From Tachypleus tridentatus (Eukaryota > Arthropoda > Merostomata > Xiphosura > Limulidae): a DNA stretch of 64,000 nucleotides. Location of the stretch: the NCBI RefSeq assembly GCF_004210375.1, contig NC_134830.1:62553576-62617575 (forward strand), given 5' to 3'. Positions 44,275 through 56,664 of the stretch are shown here, one piece after another; the first letter of the stretch is position 1, and the number at the start of each line of letters is the position of its first letter. The notes beneath the pieces are model-generated. The model was not told the DNA's origin. It did not search any database and saw only the letters and a program-made list of their open reading frames with translations. Position numbers and translations under genes: made by a program.

Positions 44275-47270
44275 ATTCAGAAAATATTCTATTCAGAAAA
44301 AAAGCGAGACCTTTTAACTGTAAAGTTCATTAAGTCTTGTAATAGTTACATCGTTAGAAGTATCATTCTAAAACAGACTAACATATATTTACTTATATTC
44401 TGTCTTCTATTCTATACTAGTCACGAACTTGATAATATTTAAGAAATTGAAAACTGCATTAATTCTTTAACCAGTCTCGTGCTTCCTCGTGTATTAAAAT
44501 ACCAGAGTGAGATAAGTTCTCTCTCAGAAATAGTTTTAACATGGGAATAAGCAAAAACAAAACAAAACATATTAGTACAACTATTACTTCTTCAATTGGA
44601 AACTAATGCAATACTAACAGTTTCTTGTCGGTAATAGTTGAGTCCAAGTAGCACTGCCATTCAATCACAGATCATGAGTTACTTAAGAAGCCCTAAAAGC
44701 TTCAGAATAAAATAAATAAAGCTACAGTTAGTAAAAACTAATGATCAAAACAGACAATGATTTTTTTGTTTTTACTTTGAGACACTTACAACAGGAAATA
44801 GCCATGTTAAAACTAACAAGAAAGTTAAGATAAAAACATTTAACTGTTTATCGAGAAAAACAAAATCAAGTGTTCAAAATATAAAACCAAAGCACAAAAT
44901 AATTACATAAAACATTGTCTCTCAGAACATAATACAAGATTGGTGAAGCTTGTAAAAAAGTATAAACTTACTGGGTCAGAGGTCACATCTTGTAAGAAAA
45001 AATGGTCCTAAAAAGGTAACAAAAGGTCCGTTAAGAAGTGAGAAAGAAACAAAACTAAAATCATGAGAAAATATCAATATAAAGTAAGGAAGTAATGTAA
45101 ACAACCTCAGAAGATTTCATCCCAAAATATTAACTATGATCATTACCAGATAATAGAAAAGTTTTATACATATTGCTTATATAATACACATTAACTCTGG
45201 AGTCTCCATCAGTTTGTATTCAGTAGTACCTTCAATGGATTGTGTTTAAATCATTTATCTTTCATCTTAAATTCTGGAGTAGTTTCTCCGAAAATCCTCA
45301 TCATTACACTCCAGGCTGAGAAAGTGCGACATTATATATACTTAATGATATTCTTTTCAGCTTACAGTTATTACCTAAGTGACTGATGACTGTTATTACT
45401 ACGAAACAGTAGATGTATCCATCGGGGATCCCCAGAGTTTTTAGTGGTAAAGAACATTAACAGTACAGTCTGTTCTAAATTATAACCACCTTTTCCACAA
45501 GAAAGTAAATGTAACACCCTACTTGTGGAACATAGTTTCTTGCGTATCCAGGGTGAAAATAACTTAGTGACTTGCTTGATTGATTTGCTTTATAAATAAA
45601 ACCTGGTAGAGGGGAGGAACACACTGTATACCTATATGAAGCAAGTAAACCCCCAAGGTGTAGATTCTAATCCAAGCAGATCATTACAATTATTATAACA
45701 ACTACCTCCATAGCCATCAACCGAGAAGTAAATCCAATTCACACAACTGAAAAAATAGATAGCTGGAGCTATCAGTATCATTATTGCCACAAGGACACTG
45801 AATGGTTAATTCTATGGCTGTGTAGGAGATTGTCAAGGAGAAATTGTTCACCATTAAGGTTCCACAGACTTTACTAGCCTACATTCTGAAAGTTGTTCAC
45901 ATAATTCTGTGCTTAGAGAGACCTAAGATACCATTACTATAAATAACCATAATATATTTTTCATAAATAATTAGTTTGATAATGTACTACTTCATTTCAA
46001 CACAGATAATAATCATATAGTATAAAACAAACATATAAGCTACATTTGTTTTTCCATGTTTCACACATTATGTATCTAAAGTAACACTAATGGGTGGAGT
46101 TTCAACAGAAAGGGATGGCCATTAATTTTGAAAATTGAAAGTTACTTTAAGCTTTCTTCTTTTGTAAATTTAGTTATTTAGCTGAATGAACGTTTATTTA
46201 TTTTTGAGTATATGTAATCAAAAGACAAAATATTAGATAGAGGTGTGTTTTAAAATGTATTTTACGTGATTTCCCATGTTACAGTCCTATACAAAGTCCG
46301 TGTTTTTAATTTATGAGACGTGATTATCTAGGAGATTTGTGTTAGTTTATGAACTGAGAAACGTGAATACATATCTTCAAATATGAAAAGAATGAATTAT
46401 TAACCTAAACTCGTGTTTCGTGCAAGGGTTCAAATTGCAAATGTTAAAGGGTAAGAGTAAACGACAATACCGAAAAGATAATTTAATTAAGAAACTGCCA
46501 AAAAAACCTTATTTCACCAAGTTACTAAAACACAGACTCTATTCTGATAACATTTGTTTCAAACAAACTTAATAAAAAAACAAGAGATTTCTGGTCAATT
46601 ACAGTTATAAAAATAGAACACTGGAAACATTTAAATCCTTATTTGAGTTTATTTGTGGCAGAACTAAAATTGTGAAGTCGTTAGACCATGACTGGTATTT
46701 TTAAATGTTAATAAGTAAACTTAGTATTCCGAAAATTATTTCATCTCGAGATTGAATAATTTTTGGAATGAGAAGTTTATTTAATATGTCTGATATTGTA
46801 TAGCTATTTAATGTGGAGAAGTTAACAGTGGCCAATGGTACTTTTTTTCTCCATTTCATCTATTTACTATATACGTTTTTCTCCTGGTGACTACAAGGAA
46901 CGTTCACACCAAGAGAAAGTTTTATTCTTAAATAAGAAATGGAAAGTAAAGCTCCTGGTTGAATTTTATGATAGATCTAACAGATAATTATTCATTTAGA
47001 TTTTCTAAGCATGTTTATGATAATCTGTCTTGAAGAGATGGTTCTAGAGTATTAAAGAAGTGTTTATTACTTCAGATAGGTGAAGTAACGTCAGTGACAT
47101 CTTCCAGCTACAATACTGTTTCTGTACACAGAACTAAATATTTAATTTATCCAGGAACTCTTATCCTTCAATTTTACACATTGAGTAACAGATAAACTCC
47201 TTGATTTTTGATGGACGAAGGAGCTTCAAGTATACCATAAATACTACACTGTATAATAGAAATGAAATGG
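44275..47270. other. Long AT-rich stretch with no feature seen
   Basis: About 3 kb without SINEs, tandem arrays or recognisable exons. It lies downstream of the minus-strand receptor-like exon and may include its 3' untranslated region. Confidence 0.35.
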
Positions 47271-47273
47271 AAA

Positions 47274-47630
47274 TTACAGACACAAATTCTTTATTATTTG
47301 AATAGTGTATATTTCGTTTTGTTTCTTATGTGACTGAGGTCCTACTTCTGCTATTTTTATTTGCTGCTTGAGCTTACAACATAAAGCACTGGAGTTAAAG
47401 TAATCGTTATTCTGAAGTGTGGGATACTGCAGTTTGATTTTCTTAAACCTATTAGATCTGCACAATAGAATCCAAACGGATTTATGCAAGTCTTTGCATA
47501 TGGTAAAGTAATGTAAATACGAGGTGTAAAATGATACAAAATATGAACTAAGTCGAATTCGATGGTTCTGCTGATGCTGTGTGAGATCTCTTATAACATC
47601 ATTACATGGGGATACAATATACATTGGAAC
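47274..47630 (-). pseudogene. Possible last exon of a rhodopsin-type G-protein-coupled receptor, with two compensating frame changes
   Basis: An acceptor tgtaatttcag ends at 47631 and the exon opens in frame with VPMYIVSPCNDVIRDL, then SYFVSFYTSYLHYF. From about 47505 to 47452 the receptor-like reading moves to another frame, LPYAKTCINPFGFYCAD. This resembles the seventh membrane helix, with a CINPF...Y motif in place of strict NPxxY. It then returns to the first frame for a basic RFKKIKLQYPTLQ, placed where helix 8 would be, and a hydrophilic tail to TAA. The first frame alone is open for 116 residues, so a chance frame is an alternative. No exon with the other six helices was found in the window. 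Confidence 0.42.
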
Positions 47631-47649
47631 CTGAAATTACAATAGTGAT

Positions 47650-48175
47650 GCTTCCCACCATTATGCTTTGACATATCAAAATGGAAACTTCAATCACTTT
47701 TTTATTGTTCTTTGAGGCTAAAGATATACTCAGATTGTAATGAAAAAATTAAATTCAGGAGATATATGCGCATATATCTAACCTATCTTTAATCATTAGT
47801 AAGTCAATCCTAATACACTATGTTTGATTGAAAAAGGAGCAGTCTACTTTAAATTCAGTTTCACCAAGCCACATTTATTTGGGTATTTTTTACATGACTA
47901 GGGTTGTGGTTTTTGAAAATAAAATCACTTTTTACCTAAGTGTATTTTTTGTGTACGTAAGGTGGAAGAACACAGATTAATTTATTTGTTTTTATACTTT
48001 TAAGTTCAGGGTAAGGAAGATACCTAAAATAAAATGTTTGTTCTTTAGGTATGAAACTTAGTAGCGATATGTAATTTTAGGGACATTCAGCAATAATGTA
48101 AGTTATATGTTATACTTCATACAACGGATGAAAAGGTAGAGTAGAACAAGACATAGACAATAACGAAGTGTGAAG
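47650..48175. other. No feature seen
   Basis: Upstream side of the receptor-like exon on the minus strand. No further exon was recognised. Confidence 0.35.
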
Positions 48176-48179
48176 TAAA

Positions 48180-48345
48180 AAACAAACAAACAATATTGTC
48201 CATGGAAGTGGCAAACAAACAAACAATATTGTCCATGGAAGTGGCAAACAAACAAACAATATTGTCCATGGAAGTGGCAAACAAACAAACAATATTGTCC
48301 ATGGAAGTGACAAACAAACAAACAATATTGTCCATGGAAGTGGCA
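48180..48345. repeat. Tandem repeat, 33-bp unit, 5 copies
   Basis: The unit is aaacaaacaaacaatattgt followed by ccatggaagtggc, almost identical in all copies. Because 33 is divisible by three and the unit lacks minus-strand stops, three overlapping minus-strand frames stay open here. They are by-products, not genes. Confidence 0.95.
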
Positions 48346-48860
48346 AATTATTTTGACTGAACAAGAATGTAATTCAAGAAGACAAATTAGAACAATGGCG
48401 ATGAACATAATTGTAATGAAAGATTGAAATAGAGAAAAAAACACGTAATCATAAGATCAATGCATGGAGATGTTTATTGATAGAGAGTGAAAAAGGTCAA
48501 AGTAAGCTAGGAAATTAAAAATATTTTAATGGAAGTAAAAACTCAAAATGTCAAAGAAAGAGGCTCTTGAGAGAATACATTCGAGTGATGTATTTTAATT
48601 TTTGTGATAGATTGTTCGTATCTTATGAAAGCTTGTGTGGTTGGCCAAATAGTACTCTGTTTGCTATGACTGTCATTTTAAAAACTCATTATCCTAATAA
48701 TGTAACGATAGTGGACAAAAACAAAGACACAAGATTCTGCTATGTCCGCTCTTGAGATATGTACAGAGCAATGAGCAGAGGTCTGATAAATATTAAATCA
48801 GATTTGAAAGCAAGCTGTATTGAACTGTCTTAGTTTAAGCGAATGTGTCAAACGAAAGGT
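48346..48860. other. No feature seen
   Basis: AT-rich spacer. The short + frame at 48567-48755 has no known domain. Confidence 0.35.
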
Positions 48861-48865
48861 AGCCT

Positions 48866-48985
48866 CCTCCCGGTAGCAGAGCGGTATGTATGCGGACACA
48901 TAATGCTAGAAACCGGGTTTCGATACCCGTGGTGGACAGACTACAGGTAACCTTCTGTGTAGCTTTATGCTCAACTACTAAGAAA
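48866..48985 (+). repeat. tRNA-derived SINE, family B, TGTGCTTAA-type tail
   Basis: ctcctcccggtagcagagcg, gctagaaaccgggtttcgat, acccgtggtggacagactac, gtgtagctttatgctcaact. Confidence 0.88.
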
Positions 48986-48989
48986 CAAA

Positions 48990-49495
48990 GGAAAACTAAA
49001 ACATTTAACACGCGGATAAATATTCAGTGTTTATTATTAGTGAAATATATTTTCACTTGTTAAAAAATAATATTCATTTTGCGCACCATGAAATCTTGTA
49101 GCTGTCTTAGTGTAAAGAAAAGATTTATGAATAATTCATAAAAAAGTAAATGTGAAGCTAAAAAACAAAACACGCTTTCAACAAGGTAGATTTCTTGTCA
49201 TTGCTGATCACATTAATATTACCTCTCTTTTGTGGCTTGATTGGATAATTACTCACACTCATGTTTCGATTTGATAATGACGCAGAGCTATATCTCTGAT
49301 TATAATGACGGTAAAGTGTCAGATTGCCTTATCTGCTACAAGTGCGTCATTTAGAAAATCGACGCTTATGATAATTAATACAAATAAGTCACAAACATGG
49401 AGAAATTATTTGAAAGGATATTCATTGTCAGGAATTTCACAAGACAGTGAAACTACGATCTGAAATATAACAGTGAATAAACCTCAATAGCAAAC
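48990..49495. other. No feature seen
   Basis: AT-rich spacer. Confidence 0.35.
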
Positions 49496-49499
49496 GTTG

Positions 49500-49870
49500 T
49501 ATTTGTATATATACATGTATAAAGTACAAAAATCTGTGTGTCTGTCTGTTATCTAACTACTCGTAGGCTGGTGGATCCAAACTCCACAAACTTTGGAAAA
49601 TATTAACTTGAAACAAGAGGCATGTTAATGGACTGTTCACTACACCATTTATTCTCTACTATTGCTGCTATTGAGCATTTGTTATCGTTGGCGTAAGTTA
49701 ACATTAAATACTTTTATAGATGACAATGCGTCCTTACATCAAACAGAAAAAAAACACAACATATTCTATGCATGTGCTACGTATTATAATTTATCTCGGA
49801 CAAGTCTCCGACTTATTACGTTATGTGCATTACATATTATGATTTTCAAATAGCAGGAAATTTTAATTTA
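49500..49870 (+). repeat. Diverged dispersed repeat, copy 1
   Basis: tgtataaagtacaaaaatct, gtgtgtctgtctgttatcta, then ctgctattgagcatttgtta match 50685-51060 in order with many differences. Family unknown. Confidence 0.6.
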
Positions 49871-50684
49871 AATTTAATAGTTAATTGAAGCGTATCAAGT
49901 TTATGATATTTGCCAACAAAGTTGATACATACTGTCTTCTTCCTTAACGCAAATATATTTTAATATATAAACAACAACGTAATTTAAAATAGCGGTTATT
50001 ACAAATAATGGTTTATATATAAAATTTTTACAAACTTACAAACAATAATGAGTCTTCTATCTGGTCTGGAACTGAATATTTTATTGGCGGTTCACGGAAA
50101 GCGAATTAATTCTATACTGATACATAAGTACACTTTTCTTGACTAGAAAGATAGCTAGCTTTATTCTTGGTTTGTTTCACGCAGTTTACAAACTCACTTT
50201 TTACCGAGGAAGATATTTATTGTCCTCATAGAAATACTAACGTCCAAAGTTAATTATCTGAAATTGAACGGTTTGTAATGTTTGAAACCTATAAACGTTT
50301 TAAACTGTCTATCCGCGTATTGCGATTTATAAACTTTAAGGCAGGCTCTCGAAAGTTCAGTTGGCAAAAATATAGGCAATTACTAGTATTTTGCATAAAC
50401 ACATCGTACATTGTTGATTCTTATGCTTGAGAATCTCCTACAAATTCAGACAACAGTCGAGACTTTCGAATACACATTTAACAATATAAGTTACATATAT
50501 CGCTAAATATACATTTAATTAAAAAGCAAACATAAATATTAAAAGAAGTACACATTAGTAAACCTATTACACACAATATAAACACAGTGTGTAGGAAGGC
50601 ACAGATTGTTTTATATATCTCAAAGAATGCGGTGCACCCTCTATAAAGAAATGCAATGAAAAATGGCCGCTACTGTTGAAACCT
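49871..50684. other. No feature seen
   Basis: AT-rich spacer between the two diverged repeat copies. Confidence 0.35.
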
Positions 50685-51060
50685 TCTATATATATAAAGT
50701 ACAAACATCTGTGTCTCTGTTTTTTTGTATTTTCGTTATCAAACTACTCCTGGGTCGTTGGGCCAATCTCAACCAAACTATGTAAGATTATTGTTAGAAG
50801 TAGGGGTCATATTTTAGGAACTCAAGTCCCCACCACTCCTTTACTGCTGTTATTGAGCATTTATTATATTTGATATAAGTCAGTGTTTGCTATACCAACA
50901 TATAGCGTCATATCTTTCTACCCCTCTAAAGAAAATTATTAAATTTCCTATAACACAGCGTGGGGAAGGATATATAAACGTCTTATACCCTCAGAGAGTG
51001 CAAAAGCACTCTCTATGGAAAAATGCAATGAAAAATATGGCTTTCAATATTGCAATAATA
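50685..51060 (+). repeat. Diverged dispersed repeat, copy 2
   Basis: tatataaagtacaaacatct, gtgtctctgttttttt, caaactactcctgggtcgtt, then gctgttattgagcatttatt correspond to copy 1 about 1.19 kb upstream. Confidence 0.6.
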
Positions 51061-51410
51061 GATAAACTCAGATGAAGTTTCTATTCCAACAGTCACTATC
51101 AGGCTGATATGAAAAATTGTCTAGTTTTATTTCACAGCTCATTGTCCTTAGCATTATGTGGATTGTTATTACCCTATCCTATAACACTTTATATGAGCCA
51201 CTGTTATTGACACATTATTATGAAGGTCACGTGACTGTAAAAATCGACAAAATCAAAATACATAAATAAATAAACACACATAAGATGATACATGGTGTTA
51301 AGACTAACTGAAATAAGTTTTTGGAAATTGTTTATAATTTCCTTGCTCTATCAAGTAATGGGTCATTGGTGTCATACTTACGAGTTAAGTTAGGTTTTGA
51401 TCTCTGATTC

Positions 51411-51635
51411 CTCGTGGCCAGCTGGTTAGGGCACTCGACTCGCAATTTGAGGGTCGAGAGTTTGAATACCCATCACACTAAAGCGTGCTCGCCCTTTCGT
51501 CGGTAAAAGAGTAGTCCAAAAGTTGGCGGTGGGTGGTGCTGAATAGCTGCTTTCCTTACAATGGTAAATTAGGGATGACTATCGCAGATAGCCCTAGTGT
51601 AACTTTGCGCGAAATTCAAAACAAACAAACAAACA
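51411..51635 (+). repeat. tRNA-derived SINE, family A, internally shortened
   Basis: tcctcgtggccagctggtta, B-box region gagagtttgaatacccat, ggtaaaagagtagtccaaaa, gcgaaattcaaaacaaacaa. The segment between ctcgccctttc and gtcggtaaaag is deleted. Confidence 0.9.
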
Positions 51636-52255
51636 AAAACACTACTTTATTCGTTTTTTATATTCTAAAAATCAATAATTTAATTATTAAGAAACAGAAT
51701 ACTGAATTTGGGATTCTAGTTTCGGACATGGTGAAAGTAAATCGCATATGGCTTGATTACCCGTGTTTGATTTCTAGCCTAAATTTCTATTATATTTTAG
51801 TATAAGTCGGTTACAGAATGATAGATAATATGCGTCCCTTCTCTTCCTCTATTCTAATTTGCGCTTATATTACATTTATGAGGATTGTAGTTCCAAGCTT
51901 TCACACTAGTCTTGTTTGCTTTTCTGAAATATGTATCTTTGATTCTGACCCAAAATGTTTTGTCGAAGTGGGTGCATGTTCAATAAACAGAATGTAAATG
52001 TCAACATCAAACATGAACTCACTGTCTACAGTTACTTCGCTCAGCTGTGAATCTTAAATCACCATCTAACTAAGGGGTTCGTTCTCTCATAATACCCTAG
52101 AATATTTAGTTTATTTTATTGCGTTATCCAGCGGTTAAACGATAAGCTTTCGTTGCAGAATGGAGTGTGACGACTTTTATATATATACTGATAAAAAACT
52201 ACTGATATGAGGTTTCATCAGTTAACAACATACATCACAGGAAGACAATGAGCTT
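51636..52255. other. No feature seen
   Basis: AT-rich spacer. Confidence 0.35.
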
Positions 52256-52258
52256 GAC

Positions 52259-52348
52259 AACGCCCCTAGAAGAGGAACAGTAAGTTTACAGACCTTTGAC
52301 CTTAAAATACAGATTCCATATGGTGGACAAAGCCATTGTTTTAGCTAG
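52259..52348 (+). repeat. Degenerate tRNA-derived SINE, family B
   Basis: acgcccctagaagaggaaca, gtaagtttacagacctt, aaaatacagattcc, tggtggacaaagcca follow the family-B order with heavy divergence. Confidence 0.45.
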
Positions 52349-52433
52349 CTAAAACAAACAATCAGATTTTTAACCTCCTACAAACTGGAACTAAATTTAT
52401 TATATATATGTACGTGTGTATGTTTGTGTAATA

Positions 52434-53690
52434 TCAGATCATCCCATAAGTAATGTCCGAAAATTTAATACCGAAATGCATCATCATTTCTGTCTTTGCA
52501 GAAGGCTTTAATAACTAAAATATGTAGTAGGACATGTATAAAGATGTTCAGACAAATAAAAAAAACTAACCCAACTCCACTTTTTCAGATCATTAATCAA
52601 ATAAGCCCTTATGAAGATGGACATGTCCGAGAAGTACATTAGGTATGTAATGCTTTATGAGTTTAAAAAAGGCAATGGTGCAGCAGAAACTACACGAAAC
52701 ATTCAAGGTGTTTATGGTGCAGAGTCTCTTAATGAAAGAAAATGTCAAAGGTGGTTTCATAAGTTCAGATCAGGTGACTGCAGCTTAAGTGATGCACCAC
52801 GTACAGGTCGTCCTGTTGAGTTTAATAATGACTTGCTGCTTGATGAAAATTGTGCTGTAATAGTTGAAGAACTAGCACAGAAGCTTAATTCAACTCATTC
52901 AACAGTTCACCGTCATCTGCAACAGCTTGGAAAGGCATCGAAACTTAGAAAATGGTTCTTCCATAATTTGACAAAAGCCAGCCTTAGATAAAGAATGGAC
53001 ATTTGCACTTTCCCGCACTCTCGTGAACGTAACTCACCTTTTTTGGACAGATTACTGACTGGAGATGAAAAATGGATATATTATAAAAATTTTAAGCATT
53101 GCAGACAATGGACCAGTGCAGGTAAACTGGCTAAAGCACAGCCCAAAATGAACCTCCACCCCAGGAAAGTCTTGTTAAGCGTTTGATGGGATAATGTTAG
53201 TGTGATCTACTTTGAGTTGCTGCCACTTAATGTAACAATTACATCAGACTTCTATTGAAAACAGTTAGAAGGCTTGAATGTTGCAGTGAAAGAAAAGAGA
53301 CCTACTTTGATCAATCGTAAAGGTGTTGTGTTACACCAGGATAATGCACGGCCCCATACAGCAAGAATCACATCTGAAAAGATTGAAAAGCTAGACTGGG
53401 AAAAACTTCCACATCATCCTTATTCTCCAGACCTTGCCTCATATGTTTATCATCTATTCCGAAGTTTGCAGAACTATCTTGATGAAAAATAGCTTGGAAC
53501 ACATGAAGATGTCAAAACTACCCTCTCTAGATTCTTTAACCCCAAACCCCAATTATTTTATACAAATGGCATTAAAGGAAGTTATTAATGATAATGGAAC
53601 ATACATTATTGATTAAATAACATTAAAAGCATTTGAAATCCTTTTTCTTTTCTGAACCTGAATTCGAACATAACTTAAGGGATGACTTGA
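52434..53690 (+). mobile_element. Mariner transposon, inactive, about 1257 bp
   Basis: The left end TCAGATCATCCCATAAGTAA pairs imperfectly with the right end read in reverse (TCAAGTCATCCCTTAAGTTA). TA precedes the left end; the right side has TG, so that half of the TA duplication is mutated. Length, inverted ends and the encoded transposase all fit mariner. Confidence 0.9.
52611..53616 (+). pseudogene. Mariner transposase (D,D34D), disabled
   Basis: A single frame from the start codon holds the helix-turn-helix N-terminus (EFKKGNGAAETTRNIQ, ERKCQRWFHKFRSGD, PRTGRPVEF), the first catalytic Asp in LTGDEKWIYY, the second in VLHQDNARPH, and then PYSPDLASYVYHLF. There the third Asp, 34 residues after the second and normally in SDYHLF, is Val. 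In-frame stops occur at about 52989 (TAA), 53184 (TGA), about 53256 (TGA) and 53490 (TAG). A small deletion before EVINDNGTYIID shifts the frame at the C-terminus. Such enzymes cut and paste their own element at TA sites. This copy cannot. Confidence 0.93.
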
Positions 53691-54135
53691 TGTTTATAAA
53701 CTTTTAAAGTGCTGTCTGGTCACAGAAGAATGACTAGCTTTTATTTGGTGAAATGCTTTATTTTGAATCCAGTGATAATTAAGTGGTAAAACCTAAATTG
53801 TGATTTGTAAAAAAAAATAATAGCATTTGTTCTTACTATTAACAACATTACTTGGGTAGTACGATATTAAATTTATATCTTAATATCTTGCTTTTAAATA
53901 TTTTTTTTGGTTATGGAAAACTTGAACAAATAGATATATTATTATACTATTTTTAAAAAATGTATTAATATCGTATTTTGAGTCACTAAGACTTTCCACA
54001 TATCGTATTTTTTAATACCGCAATACTCATTACTAGTAAATATTTTCGGATAGCCTAAAACTAGATAACATAATCGTGTTAAACGTAAGATAAATAACTG
54101 CTCTTTAGACACAAAAATATTATGTTTCAAAACTA
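53691..54135. other. No feature seen
   Basis: AT-rich spacer. Confidence 0.35.
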
Positions 54136-54138
54136 ATT

Positions 54139-54345
54139 ACCCGGCATAGTCAGGTGGTTAGGATGTTCGAATCCCCGTCACACCGAACATCCTCGTTCTT
54201 TCAGCCGTGCGGGCGTTATAATGTTACAGTCAATCTCACTATCTATTGGTAAAAGAGTAGCAAAGAGTTGACTGTGGGTAGTGATTCCTTACACTGCTAA
54301 TAGAGAGACGGCTAGTGCAGATAACCCTCGTGTAGAATTGCTAGT
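54139..54345 (+). repeat. tRNA-derived SINE, family A, deletion inside the tRNA-like head
   Basis: acccggcatagtcaggtggt runs directly into tgttcgaatccccgtcacac, skipping the usual 25-30 bases between A and B boxes. The body follows, ending near cgtgtagaattgc. Confidence 0.88.
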
Positions 54346-54497
54346 TGAAGGAAACAAAGTTAAGTTCTTTTTCTGTTATATTACCAGTTTTTGTTGAAAT
54401 ATCTTCATAAAAGAATGAGATCCTTCAAAACACTGTGAGGTTAAAAATCCTCTGGTAGTTGATTCTTTGTAAAATTCACAAAGTTTTTTTAGAGTTG

Positions 54498-54568
54498 TTA
54501 AGCACAAATCTACACAACATGTTGTCTTTTCTCTGCTCACCGCGGTTATCGAAATCCCATTTTTTCCT
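54498..54568 (-). repeat. tRNA-derived SINE, family B, 3' part
   Basis: ttaagcacaaatctacacaa, tctctgctcaccgcggttat, cgaaatcccattttt. Confidence 0.65.
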
Positions 54569-54569
54569 G

Positions 54570-55460
54570 CGAAATAGCGGCTTATAGAATGGCTCTGATT
54601 TTTTTTAAAGTCCAAACCTTTAGGTCATATCTGCGTTATCTCTTAGTTTATATGAGATATAATACATACTCTGGACTCAGGAGGTCAAACCCTTTTGATT
54701 GATGTATTTGATTACGCTCAAGGTCTCATAGGTTAATTTACTCTAAATCTGCCTCAACGAATTTCAGTTTCAGAGTAAGGTGGTAAATAATCTGATGTGT
54801 AATAAAATTACTTAGACAGAATCAGATGCATGAGCACCCTACACTTGGTGTTGTTGGCGCACAAAAATATAATTAATAAAAAGGGAGGAAGTGTAATAGA
54901 TTAATTTACTGTACTCCTGCCTGTAAGAGTTTAATGTGCCCCAACTATTGAGGATCCTTCTTGTTAGCATGATAAGCTCTCAGAATCACGTTTGAGACAT
55001 CGAGGGCGTTTACAATGAAAATTCCTCACTTTTTCCTACATTTTCAGCTTATTTTGCCTAAAGTTGCAAAGCAGAAAAGTTTCTAACCTGGGTTACGTAA
55101 CCTTTGCACTATCACCTATGACGAGTTAACAGAATTTACTCAAAATCATTTGACCCAATTGCTCGATATTGCTCTTTACAAAATTTAAAATGTTCCTCAT
55201 TTACAGTCTTACGTTTTCTGCATGAAATTATTGAAATTCGCTACAAAAAAAATCCCATTTTAGATCAACAATACAAACTACAATTAGCTTGGTGACATAG
55301 ACATGAACAACCCGTTTACTCGTTTGCTTTGTAATTTACTTATTATTTCTGTTAAATGGTAATCACTGTACTCCTCATGTATCCTCCTAGATATTAGATA
55401 TGATGCATTGACGACGTATTTATTTGTTTTCCATCCTCAACAAGCCCAAACTTGTCTTCA
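54570..55460. other. No feature seen
   Basis: Unassigned spacer. Confidence 0.35.
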
Positions 55461-55463
55461 AAC

Positions 55464-55536
55464 AAACAACATCTTTCTGCACAGTTCACCATGGAACCAA
55501 AAACATCTTTCTGCACAGTTCACCATGGAACCAAAT
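55464..55536. repeat. Direct duplication of about 35 bp, two copies
   Basis: aacatctttctgcacagttc followed by accatggaaccaaa occurs twice in a row. Confidence 0.85.
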
Positions 55537-55803
55537 ACATATAAAACTTTGTATTTTCTCATCATCCTTAAATGACAAGTCGAAGTTGTTGTTTTTTATG
55601 TTTTCCTCTTCCAATATAGCATTTTTAAAAGTTTATCTATTCAACTTAGTGTGAGATTCCTCATAACCATACATTAAAGGAATATTCTATTTCGAAAGAG
55701 AGTAGCGACACGTAAAGTCAGAGCTTCTGTATGCGTTAAGAAACTGAATACCTTACAGTTAAATAATACAACGTATTGCTCTATTATTGAGAAAATCCGA
55801 TAT

Positions 55804-56071
55804 TTTGTTTGAATTTTGCGCAAAGGTACAGGAGGGTTATCTGCGCTAGCCGTCTCTAATTTAGCAGTGTAAGACAAGAGGAAAGGCAGTTAGTCATCAC
55901 CTTCAATCACCAACTCCTGGGCTACTCCTTTTACCAACGGATAGTGGGATTAATCGTTACATTATAATGCCCACATGACTGAAGGAGCGAGCATGTTTGG
56001 TGGAACGGAGATTCTAACCCCCGATCTCATATTGCGAATCGAGCGCCCTAACTAACTGGCCATACCGGGTT
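55804..56071 (-). repeat. tRNA-derived SINE, family A, full length
   Basis: ttgtttgaattttgcgcaaa through to actggccataccgggttc. Confidence 0.92.
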
Positions 56072-56558
56072 CATAAGCGTTGTAAGTCCGCAAAATTTAC
56101 TTCTTATCTGCTGGGAGGACAATTGGGGAGACACTGGCTTATTGGAGTTTACTTATATACGATAACACAAAATAAGTATTTCAGTTACAATTGTGTTATT
56201 TGTTATGTTACTTAAACTAGCATTTACAGTTCATTAATTACTTTATATGTTTATTGTCTCGCCATGCTTTCATTGTTTGCCAAAGATAATAAAATTTGAG
56301 TAATATGCTTAAATGAGAAACTAAAATAATAAAACAATTATTGCAACTACTAAGTTTTCACAAACGAATCTTCCATGAAACTAAGCAAAAATCAAATTTT
56401 GTCCTTAGTGTGACTAATATACATGTACTTTCAAATTCCATTTATTGATAAGAGCATCTACACTATCGGTCTGTATGATTTTTATATGAATTTGTATTTG
56501 GCCCTTAATTTTGTCTTATCTGTTATTTGTTTACATGTATTTATATATGAAATGTGTC

Positions 56559-56660
56559 AGTGTGTGGATTTTTCACATGGCAAAGCCACATCGGGCTATT
56601 TTTTGTGTCCTCTAAGAGCAGTCGAACTCCTAGGACTTACCGTTCTTTCTGCAGGGGGCA
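56559..56660 (-). repeat. Degenerate tRNA-derived SINE, family B
   Basis: tcacatggcaaagccacatc, gggctattttttgtgtcctc, gtcgaactcctagg, ending ctgcaggggg. Confidence 0.6.
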
Positions 56661-56664
56661 TGCC

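Noticed and set aside
48103..48444. Repetitive membrane protein on the minus strand
   Set aside because: All three frames are open because of the 33-bp repeat unit, with no splice or domain support.
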